A program made the translations under genes and the position numbers. DNA of 64,000 bases from CAYHHI01 sp964356335 (lineage in GTDB: Bacteria; Arandabacterota; Arandabacteria; Arandabacterales; Arandabacteraceae): assembly GCA_964356335.1 (NCBI GenBank), contig CAYHHI010000001.1, forward strand, positions 62,001 to 126,000. The letters are read 5' to 3'. The notes under the pieces are model-generated. The model did not search any database and had not been told where the DNA came from. It saw nothing but the letters and a program-made list of their open reading frames with translations. Below are positions 16,388 through 24,214 of this stretch, one piece after another. Every line of letters begins with the position of its first letter. The first letter of the stretch is position 1.

Positions 16388-18574
16388 TCATCGCGTCGTT
16401 GTCTCAACCTCCTCGCCCCTGCTTTCAAAGATAATCTTGCCATCCATGAAGGCCGGCGGCGTCACACCAAGGAGTTTCAGTACCGATGGGGCTATGTCTT
16501 GTATCGAAGGTGCATCGGCGGTGATCTTCAAATCGGATATCAAAACCGCAGGAACACAATCCGGATCAATACAGTGATCACCGCTCCAGGCACGCATGTT
16601 GTCCGAGAAGATTTCCGCCGTTACCTTGCCGGTGACCGCCTCCCAAGAGGCTCGATAGCCTGCATTGTAGCCGATCACGAGATCGGGGCCTTCGCTGATA
16701 TAAGGGCCCGAATAGACCTCCCTGGTATCATAGACTTGCTTTATGGCGACCTCGCCTGTCGCGTCGTCCTTCAGGCCTTCAAGCAAATCCTTCATCTCCA
16801 TGACGAGATTGGGAAGATCGGCCGGCTCGACAATCCCCTTGCTTTCGCGGCCCCTGAGATTGACGTATATGCCACCGAGACCGAGGCCATAAGCCTTGGT
16901 CCGCTCCCAATCGACCCCGTCAAACCATTCGCCGCTTTCCTTTCCACTCTTGAGATAAAGATAGCCTTCCTTCATCAGCCAGGAGTTTAAGTTCACGCCC
17001 CGCCTGAAAGACTTGAAGCCGTGGTCGGACAGGATGATTAGCGCGGTGCGATGGTTCAGATAGGCGAGGAGCCTCCCCACGATCGCATCCACTTTGATAT
17101 AGAGGTTTTCAATCGCATCCTTGTGGAGCGTGGATTCCTTGTCTCTGTTGGCAGGATGCTTGGGATCGATGTAGCGCCACAGCATGTGTTGAATCCTGTC
17201 CGTTATGTCGAAGACGCAGACAACGGCGCCCTTCTTCACGCGCTCAAGCTCGCTGAAGAGCATCCTCTCTCTCTCATCGTTGATGAGGTAAGACTGCTCG
17301 ATGAACTGGCTCTCGTCGATGATGCGCTCGTTTAAGGCCCATGTGTCCTCGGCAAGCCCCAGTGTGGCAAATGGTCCATGCAGTTTGGAAAGATAAACCG
17401 AGTAGTAGAAGGGGTAGGATACGGGCATCGCTGGTCTCTCAGGATCGATGTTGATCGGCGTGACATAGAGCTCCACATGCGGCTCCAAGGATTTAAGAAT
17501 GAAGCGGGCGACACCATTGACTTTGATTCCGAGGCCTGCTCGGAACTCGATTCCTATCCAGGGCGAGTGCTTGCCGAGCTGGAGATCGTGTCTGGTCTTG
17601 CCGATCGCGAGCGTTGCCGTACTGCCGCCGTTGGGATGGCCGGCTCCATTTGCAGGCATAAGTCTGAAAACCTGCTTGAGGGGTGGAGACCCCTCGATCA
17701 TCATGTTGTCGGGACCGACAAGGTCGCCCGTGAAGGCGCCGTTATCCTCTCGCAAACCATAAGCAAAGCCGCCTGTGTATTTACCCAGAGAAGCCGTGTC
17801 GGAGGTGTAGTAAGAGAAACTCCCCTGGGTACCTCTGAGGTCGGGCACGCAGAGCGATGAAAGCAGCACGCCATTAAACTTCTCCGGCGGAAAGGTAATG
17901 GGAACTCTGATAACAGATGAGAAGATGTCGTGCTCGCCCAACACCGTCCAGAAGGGCTTGCTCTTGCGCATCGATCTATAGGAGGGCTTGTTCAAAGGAA
18001 GCCTGTACTTGCCAAGCGGAAGCCATCGCGTCGGCGGCCTGATGTCTGCTGAAGAGAGCTTGGAGAGATAGGATTTTCGCTCGGGGGCCAGGAAATCGAA
18101 GATGTTGTGCTTGCCCGGATTGACACCGGTGGAGAACGACGACCACGCTACCGGCGAGATCGGGGGGCATGTGCTTCGCATTCGCTTGAAGCTTCCTCTC
18201 CGGATGAGTTCCGCCATGTTGGGCACCTTGTTCTCGGAAAGTAGCCTCTCGAGAATATCCGGGTCGAGGCCGTCAAACCCAACGATGATGACTCTCTCGA
18301 CCTCGCCCTTTATGGCTTTGCCCCGCCGTCTCAGCCGTTTGATGGCGAACCGTACCGGCCACGTGAGGAAGAAGATGAAGGCCAGGAAGAAAGTGGCAAA
18401 GAGCACGAGGAAAGAGGTGAGGAATGCAAAGCCCGCCCCTGGGCCTATGTAAGCATGTGCAACCGACGGCAGCACTATGGCTGTAGCAAAGATGGCCACG
18501 AGAAGTGTGGTTGACCCGGGCCTACCATCCGACTGCCTCGCCGACAAGCCTCGCAACTTAGACCCTCGTTTCAC
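16388..18574 (-). CDS. Membrane-anchored type I phosphodiesterase / alkaline phosphatase superfamily protein (upstream copy)
   Basis: 728 aa with a GTG start at 18574 supported by GGGAG a few bases upstream. There are two N-terminal hydrophobic segments (about 22-42 and 45-75) with the motif AYIGPGAG between them, then a basic KRLRRRGK stretch and the catalytic domain from about 95: VIIVGFDGLDPD, CPPISPVAWSSFSTG, PGKHNIFDFL, LSDHGFKSF, WSGDHCIDPD. The two proteins share these motifs and overall layout, so this is a tandem duplication or ancient pair. The active site probably faces the periplasm, or the protein may be an integral headgroup transferase or hydrolase. It leads a block of four minus-strand genes. 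Confidence 0.87.
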   Translation of the reverse strand: MKRGSKLRGLSARQSDGRPGSTTLLVAIFATAIVLPSVAHAYIGPGAGFAFLTSFLVLFATFFLAFIFFLTWPVRFAIKRLRRRGKAIKGEVERVIIVGFDGLDPDILERLLSENKVPNMAELIRRGSFKRMRSTCPPISPVAWSSFSTGVNPGKHNIFDFLAPERKSYLSKLSSADIRPPTRWLPLGKYRLPLNKPSYRSMRKSKPFWTVLGEHDIFSSVIRVPITFPPEKFNGVLLSSLCVPDLRGTQGSFSYYTSDTASLGKYTGGFAYGLREDNGAFTGDLVGPDNMMIEGSPPLKQVFRLMPANGAGHPNGGSTATLAIGKTRHDLQLGKHSPWIGIEFRAGLGIKVNGVARFILKSLEPHVELYVTPINIDPERPAMPVSYPFYYSVYLSKLHGPFATLGLAEDTWALNERIIDESQFIEQSYLINDERERMLFSELERVKKGAVVCVFDITDRIQHMLWRYIDPKHPANRDKESTLHKDAIENLYIKVDAIVGRLLAYLNHRTALIILSDHGFKSFRRGVNLNSWLMKEGYLYLKSGKESGEWFDGVDWERTKAYGLGLGGIYVNLRGRESKGIVEPADLPNLVMEMKDLLEGLKDDATGEVAIKQVYDTREVYSGPYISEGPDLVIGYNAGYRASWEAVTGKVTAEIFSDNMRAWSGDHCIDPDCVPAVLISDLKITADAPSIQDIAPSVLKLLGVTPPAFMDGKIIFESRGEEVETTTR

Positions 18575-18762
18575 TACTTGCTCCCGACCCCCTGCTGGTC
18601 AGCCAAGATCGAATCTTCGTCCGACACATCTAGCATGAGCGGCGTTAACTTGCTCATTAATAATTGATCGGCGTGGAAGCGTTGACCTTTCAAGGAAATC
18701 TGAGGGAGTATCTCCCTGAAGCCAATCTGAGACAGTCTCGTAAGCCGGTCTCAATATCGCCG

Positions 18763-19302
18763 CTACGCTTTCCTGAGCAGGACCTCCTCAAGGGTCTTGC
18801 CCGTATCCAAAACCACTATTCTGGCCCTAACGGCAGTCTCGGTAATACTAATAATCGCATAGGTCGCAGGATACCCCTTTTTGTCCTCTTTCTTCAGATG
18901 CCCGGGATTGAGGAAGAGCATCCTGTTTCGTACCACCAGCCGTGGGGCGTGCGAATGTCCATATAGCACGACATCCACGTGTCTCGCGGCGACAAGGTCC
19001 TCTGGCCTCAGATCTTCAGGAAGATCGTGGGAATCCGACGTGTCCGTGTGGGTGACGAGGAACTTCCACCCTTCGAATTCCTTCATGAGTCTGTTGGGGA
19101 CAGATCTATCCCTGTAACGATCGTCGTACACACCGGGGACTCTGAGGTATTCACAGGCAAATTCATCAAAAACCTCGGCGTCCTCATACTCGTCGCCGAG
19201 ATGTATGAAGAGGTTTACGTCATGTTTTGACAGAATCTCGTGTATGGCCTTCCTGAGGCCTTCAAGATTACCATGGGTGTCGCTCACCACGCCTACTTCC
19301 AT
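18763..19302 (-). CDS. YfcE/MJ0936-type metallophosphoesterase with altered metal motif
   Basis: 179 aa, typical for this family. Motifs: SDTHGN (D8, H10), LGDEYED (D37), THTD (H85), YGHSHAP (H116, H118) and NPGH. The usual GNxD motif, whose Asn bridges a metal, reads PGVYDD here (Val at 58), so the second metal site may be weakened. Members hydrolyse phosphodiesters or small phosphomonoesters with Mn or Ni in the cytoplasm. The ATG at 19302 follows GGAGCTGGGCGGG. It is isolated between the phosphodiesterase block and the GT39-like gene, same strand. Confidence 0.85.
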   Translation of the reverse strand: MEVGVVSDTHGNLEGLRKAIHEILSKHDVNLFIHLGDEYEDAEVFDEFACEYLRVPGVYDDRYRDRSVPNRLMKEFEGWKFLVTHTDTSDSHDLPEDLRPEDLVAARHVDVVLYGHSHAPRLVVRNRMLFLNPGHLKKEDKKGYPATYAIISITETAVRARIVVLDTGKTLEEVLLRKA

Positions 19303-19366
19303 TTCCCGCCCAGCTCCTATCCATCACGAGGTGTAACTTCTTCCGCCATGTATATGTTCCATGACC

Positions 19367-21067
19367 TTACCGCGGCAAGACCCTGTAAACGTATACGCCA
19401 TCCAAGCTCTCAGGATAGATAAGGTCAGGATAATCTTCACGGCGTCTGGCGCCCAGGTGGCCAAGATAGATGATATTTTGATAGGAGTCAAGACGTCCGC
19501 CGATGATATCCGCGATGAAGACCCCGTAGTCGTCCTCAAGGGGACCCTTTTGCCACAAATGGTCAAGTAGCACGAGATAGAAATTACGGTAAGCATGTCG
19601 GTGGCAGCTGACAAAATCCACAAGACGGTCATATCCCAGATGAATCGTGTATGGATAAGGTGAGAAGGAAACGGCATTTCTCCCCAGGTAGAAGGGCACA
19701 TCCACTGTATCGTCACCAATGATGAGGTCATCCCCGTTTGTGCTCTCCGTGATCCAGTGTAACCGCTGCGACTGAGCAATATACTGCTCCTGCCGGAAGA
19801 CCGGCCATGATCGCAGAAGCTGAATCTCCATCACGCAGCCTACCAACAACAAGAAGAGAGATAAGTGGAGATTGTACTTGCTGACTTTCGGCCGTAGGCA
19901 TTCCGTACACAGAGCGGCAAACACCACTGGCAGAATTATCCCTGCAGGAAAGATCAGCCTTACATTGACTGGATCGAAGTGTGAGACTGTTCGTCGGTAG
20001 AAAAGAAGGCCCAGATACCCACAGAACCACAACAACAGGAGATACCTTCCGTCCTTTAGCAGAAGGGTGTTGAGCAATGTGCGCGGCCTTCTGCTTCGTA
20101 CCATCAACGCAACTGCACCAATTAGCAACATAACGCTGAACCCTAACTGCACGTCGTTGCCGACAGATAGACGCCCCCCAGGCAGTCCACTCCAGACGCT
20201 CTTTAGAAAAAGCAGGGAAAGAGCGCTGCTCAGGTTAGGCCCTAATCCCCAGTCGGAAGCCAGAGCGACTGGCAATAAGGTTCCAGATGCAAGATAGGTG
20301 TGCAGAATAACCGGAAAGGCTGGCACCGTAAAACCAACCAGACACATCAGCAAGTTTGCCAATCCGCTTTTCTTCTCCCGCGGCGTCAACAAGACTACGA
20401 TTGCACCGATGGGAAATATTGGAAACAGAGCATAACGGGTGATGAATGCCAGGCCGGCGCTTAAGCCGATCAAGGCTGACCACAGCATCCCGAGTTTTTG
20501 GCTCCTCATGTGGTTCTTGATTTCCAGAAGCAGATACAAACACAGCAGTACAAACGACATCCCTATCGTCTCCGTCCATGCAAAACGGGCGACAGAACGT
20601 AGGTGTGGATATACCAGCAAGAACCCGACAGCCAAAACCGCCGCCTCGCCGTCATACAATCGGCGAACTATGTGATAGGCGATGAGGAGCAAGAGGCCGT
20701 AGGCTATACCTGAAATCAAGAGTGCGGAATGTGCTTGTTCGATCCCCAGCCGACTTACTGCCGCAATCAGAATCGGATAGAGTGGAGGCTGAGACGTGAA
20801 CGGCGTAGGAATCTTGCTATCTGGTCCGAAGAGAAAAGGCTGGTTGAAGCCCAGGGTCGACTGGACAAGCCCTTCGCCGCTTGATAGGTTCCTGGCCACG
20901 TCCACATAGTTCATCGAATCGGGTGAGAAAAGATGAGCCCGCGTCAGCGAGTTGTATAGAAACAATGAAAGGTAGACGATTGTGCCCAGAGCCAGGAGCC
21001 ACCTGGCGACTACCTTGGGCGTGGCTCGCTTGAAGGCCGTTGACGAGTGTCGATCCAAAGATTCCAT
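19367..21067 (-). CDS. Polytopic glycosyltransferase, GT39/ArnT-like (GT-C fold)
   Basis: 566 aa from the ATG at 21067 (a TTG three codons upstream is also possible). About 11-12 hydrophobic segments. After TM1 (ARWLLALGTIVYLSLFL) comes the acidic loop FSPDSMNYVDVARNL, where GT39/ArnT-type enzymes carry their catalytic Asp/Glu, and then TSQPPLYP. The C-terminal 150 aa are soluble (IIGDDTVDVPFYLG, TIHLGYDRLVDFVSCH) and probably extracytoplasmic. Such proteins move sugars from polyprenyl-phosphate donors to proteins or lipids. Donor and acceptor are unknown. Confidence 0.75.
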   Translation of the reverse strand: MESLDRHSSTAFKRATPKVVARWLLALGTIVYLSLFLYNSLTRAHLFSPDSMNYVDVARNLSSGEGLVQSTLGFNQPFLFGPDSKIPTPFTSQPPLYPILIAAVSRLGIEQAHSALLISGIAYGLLLLIAYHIVRRLYDGEAAVLAVGFLLVYPHLRSVARFAWTETIGMSFVLLCLYLLLEIKNHMRSQKLGMLWSALIGLSAGLAFITRYALFPIFPIGAIVVLLTPREKKSGLANLLMCLVGFTVPAFPVILHTYLASGTLLPVALASDWGLGPNLSSALSLLFLKSVWSGLPGGRLSVGNDVQLGFSVMLLIGAVALMVRSRRPRTLLNTLLLKDGRYLLLLWFCGYLGLLFYRRTVSHFDPVNVRLIFPAGIILPVVFAALCTECLRPKVSKYNLHLSLFLLLVGCVMEIQLLRSWPVFRQEQYIAQSQRLHWITESTNGDDLIIGDDTVDVPFYLGRNAVSFSPYPYTIHLGYDRLVDFVSCHRHAYRNFYLVLLDHLWQKGPLEDDYGVFIADIIGGRLDSYQNIIYLGHLGARRREDYPDLIYPESLDGVYVYRVLPR

Positions 21068-21269
21068 GGCAGTCAAAACGAAGCCGAACAGCTACAAACC
21101 CATGCGACGCGCACAGGGCCTGATCGCCCACGACCTTCCCGTCCGGGGCAGACTGGTCATGCCGCAGTGGACTTGCGGGCTTGGTCCAGAATAATGAATG
21201 TCTGCCTTGACACTTCGACGAATCCCAGCCTCCCCCAATCAGGAGTGAATCTGACCCTTCAATCGGCAC

Positions 21270-22967
21270 CTAGCGGTAGCGGTTGGTCAGGGGCATCCGC
21301 CTGTCCTTGCCGAATGCCTTTGGGGTAAGCCTGACGCCGGGCGGACCCTGTCTCCTCTTGTATTCATTTCCGTCGACCAGACGCGCCACTCTCGCGACCA
21401 GCGATCTATCGTAGCCCGCACTCACGATGTCATCGACGGCCATGTCCTTTACGACATACATGTCGAGTACAGGATCAAGGACGGCATACGGGGGGAGCGT
21501 GTCCTCATCCTTCTGGTTGGGGCGAAGTTCAGCCGAAGGCGGCTTCGTGAAGACCGTCTGGGGAATCACGGGCTTCGCCCTTGTGTTTCTGAATGCCGCA
21601 AGCTCATAGACAAGCGTCTTGGGAACGTCCTTGAGGATCGCAAAGCCACCTGCCAGATCGCCATAGAGCGTGCAATAGCCCATCGCGAGCTCGCTTTTGT
21701 TGCCGGTGGTGAGAACAAGCCAGCCAAACTTGTTTGATAGCGCCATGAGGAAGTTGCCGCGTATCCTCGCTTGGATGTTCTCTTCGGTCACATCGCGCGC
21801 GAGGCCCCGGAAGACCCCGCCGAGCGTCTTAAGATATGACTTGAAAGCACCCTCAATGCTTATTCTCATGAATTTGATGCCGAGGTTCCGGGCTAGCTTC
21901 CTCGCATCGGTGACGCTGCCAAGCGAAGAATACCTCGATGGCATCGCGACTCCGACGACGCCGTCCTTGCCCAGAGCATCAACCGCGATCACTGCAACAA
22001 GCGCTGAATCTATGCCCCCGCTCAGGCCGATCACCACTTTCTTGAATCCATTCTTCCTGACATAGTCGCGCGTACTAGTGACGATGGCCGTATAGATTTC
22101 CTCGGACCTCTCCATCGGCCTTTCGACCTTGGAGACGATCGCCCGTCCGTGAGGCCTGGGGCATGCTCTGATATCAAAAGTCTCGACGGGAATAACCCGT
22201 GTACTGGTCTGGGTTTTAGATTTCGCCGGTCGCCTTACGCGTGCGTAGTCTATATCGGCTATGATGAGATCATCATGGAATTGTCTGCCCCTGGCTACGA
22301 CATTCCCGTCAGGATCGACGATCATGCTGTGGCCGTCGAAGACAAGCTCGTCCTGCCCACCGACAAGATTCACATACGCAACGTATGCGTTGTTTGCGAT
22401 AGCTCTCTCCCTGAAAAGGTTCTCTCTCTCACTGCCCTTGCCGGCGTGATAGGGAGAGGACGAGATATTCAAGAGGATCTGTGCTCCACCCTGCCGGGCC
22501 TGTGCCTCGGCAACGTCCTCGAGCCAGAGATCCTCGCAGATGCTCAGCCCGATTCTTGCATCTCCCATCCTGAGGACGCACGCCTTGTCGCCGGGTTTGA
22601 AATACCGCTTCTCATCAAAGACACCATAGTTGGGCAAGTGGATCTTGTTGTAGACGGGGGAGACTTGGCCATTAACTATAACCGCGGCAGCGTTATGGAC
22701 GCCATCTGACAGGTATGGGAATCCGACGATACCTATTATGCCTTTGATGCACGCAGCGATTGCCTCCACGTTCTTGCGACAGTCTTCGAGGAATTCTCTT
22801 CTGAGCAGGAGATCCTCGGCTGGATAGCCCGAGATGGAGAGCTCGGGAAACGCAACGATGTCGGCACGAGCTTTCTTTGCCTTCTCAGCCCAGATGAGGA
22901 TCTTCCTTCGGTTACCCTTGATGTCTCCAACGGTTAGATTTATCTGGGCGAGTGCCATTCTGAGCAT
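21270..22967 (-). CDS. nadE: Glutamine-dependent NAD+ synthetase
   Basis: 565 aa. The start at 22967 is fixed by AAGGAG 8 nt upstream and the N-terminus MLRMALAQINLTVGD. The N-terminal nitrilase-type amidase domain (1-270) has the triad E42 (FPELSISGYP), K108 (YNKIHLPNYGVFDEKRYF) and C144 (LSICEDLW), which frees ammonia from glutamine. The C-terminal synthetase domain (about 285-565) carries the PP-loop SGGIDS at 316-321. The enzyme converts nicotinate adenine dinucleotide to NAD+ with ATP in the last step of NAD synthesis. A possible promoter lies at 22996-23024. Length and motifs are normal. Confidence 0.97.
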   Translation of the reverse strand: MLRMALAQINLTVGDIKGNRRKILIWAEKAKKARADIVAFPELSISGYPAEDLLLRREFLEDCRKNVEAIAACIKGIIGIVGFPYLSDGVHNAAAVIVNGQVSPVYNKIHLPNYGVFDEKRYFKPGDKACVLRMGDARIGLSICEDLWLEDVAEAQARQGGAQILLNISSSPYHAGKGSERENLFRERAIANNAYVAYVNLVGGQDELVFDGHSMIVDPDGNVVARGRQFHDDLIIADIDYARVRRPAKSKTQTSTRVIPVETFDIRACPRPHGRAIVSKVERPMERSEEIYTAIVTSTRDYVRKNGFKKVVIGLSGGIDSALVAVIAVDALGKDGVVGVAMPSRYSSLGSVTDARKLARNLGIKFMRISIEGAFKSYLKTLGGVFRGLARDVTEENIQARIRGNFLMALSNKFGWLVLTTGNKSELAMGYCTLYGDLAGGFAILKDVPKTLVYELAAFRNTRAKPVIPQTVFTKPPSAELRPNQKDEDTLPPYAVLDPVLDMYVVKDMAVDDIVSAGYDRSLVARVARLVDGNEYKRRQGPPGVRLTPKAFGKDRRMPLTNRYR

Positions 22968-22995
22968 TGCCGTCACTCCTTGGGCTCTGGTTGAG

Positions 22996-23024
22996 ATGAT
23001 AGGACAAGACGGCTGACCATACAA
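22996..23024 (-). promoter_or_regulatory. Possible promoter of nadE
   Basis: On the minus strand TTGTAT (23024-23019), a 17-bp spacer and TATCAT (23001-22996). The -10 is good and the -35 is weak. Confidence 0.4.
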
Positions 23025-23143
23025 GGCTTATTAGGTTCTTCTTGAAATCGGCGAGGCCACGGGGTAGGCTTGGCTCACTAGTGATCGCAAGCATTCACCG
23101 GTAACCCGGGACCAACTGAAACCGAAGGGACCTACAGAGGAAC

Positions 23144-24202
23144 ATGAAAAGAGAGCAGATTGCAGTCGCGATGTTTGCGGCCTTGATTGTGATCGCCCTT
23201 TACCTCTTCTTCAGGATTCTCAAGCCCTTTTTTGCGCCCCTAATCTGGGGGGCTGTACTTGCCGGCATCTTCTTCCCTTTGAACAATAAGCTGCGGCGCC
23301 ATCTCAGAAGGAATAACGTCCGGGCCATCATCATGTGCATGATCGTCGTTGCCGTCATAATCGTCCCCGCGATCTTTCTCGCAATAGGACTGGTGGGCGA
23401 GGTCACCGACATATATCCGAAATTCAAAGCCGGCGCCGAGGCGGGCAAGTACGATTTCATCTTCCGGCCGCACGTATATGGGTGGAATGAGAAGATAAAG
23501 GGGTTCCTGGGACGATACGGGGATGCTTCGAATCTTGACGTGGAATCGTTCATACTCGGGAACCTTGACCGCCTCACCAAATTCCTCCTGAAGCAGGTAT
23601 CGAGCTTCGTCAGCAATTTCACCCTGGCTGTTGCGACCTTTGTCTTTGCGGTGATCTCCATGTTCTACTTCTTCCGCGATGGAGACAGGCTGGTGGCACG
23701 AGTCCGAGAATTGCTCCCCATGTCGGAGGACCTGAAATCTAACCTTACGGGCCGCATGAAGGAGGTCGTCCACGCTACCATCTATGGCGGCGTGCTCGTG
23801 GCAGGAATCCAGGGAATCTTGGGAGGCTTGATCTTCTGGGTGCTCGGCATTCCCTCGCCGATTCTATGGGGAGCGACCATGGCGCTCCTGGCGCTTCTGC
23901 CGCTTTTCGGGCCGTACCTCATATATGTGCCGGCGGGCATCATACTGATCGTTTCAGGAAGCTTGGTGAAAGGAATAATCCTGCTTGCCCTTAGTACCCT
24001 GCTTGTGAGCCAGGCGGACAATATTCTTAAGCCCATCATAATCGGCAGGAGAACCAAGATCCATCAACTCCTGCTCTTCTTCAGCATGCTGGGAGGCCTC
24101 AAGGCTTTCGGCCTGCTCGGTATCATCCTTGGGCCAGTGCTTGCTTCCATCATCCTCGCGCTGCTTGAGGTCTATAAGCCCCATACCAAGGGCGCGATCT
24201 GA
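23144..24202 (+). CDS. AI-2E/PerM-family membrane transporter
   Basis: 352 aa with the family architecture: two or three N-terminal TMs (FAALIVIALYLFFRIL, LIWGAVLAGIFFP, AIIMCMIVVAVIIVPAIFLAI), a soluble amphipathic region (about 90-150), TM near 165 and a C-terminal bundle. It holds the signatures FPLNNKLRR and LPLFGPYLIYVPAGI, followed by SQADNILKPIIIGRRTKIHQLLLFFSMLGGLKAFGLLG-like elements typical of PF01594. Members are homomeric exporters or permeases (e.g. AI-2, Na+/H+); the substrate is unknown. SD AGAGGAAC precedes the ATG. The 3' end faces the pullulanase gene convergently (12-bp gap). Confidence 0.9.
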   Translation: MKREQIAVAMFAALIVIALYLFFRILKPFFAPLIWGAVLAGIFFPLNNKLRRHLRRNNVRAIIMCMIVVAVIIVPAIFLAIGLVGEVTDIYPKFKAGAEAGKYDFIFRPHVYGWNEKIKGFLGRYGDASNLDVESFILGNLDRLTKFLLKQVSSFVSNFTLAVATFVFAVISMFYFFRDGDRLVARVRELLPMSEDLKSNLTGRMKEVVHATIYGGVLVAGIQGILGGLIFWVLGIPSPILWGATMALLALLPLFGPYLIYVPAGIILIVSGSLVKGIILLALSTLLVSQADNILKPIIIGRRTKIHQLLLFFSMLGGLKAFGLLGIILGPVLASIILALLEVYKPHTKGAI

Positions 24203-24214
24203 CGGCCTGCCGTG

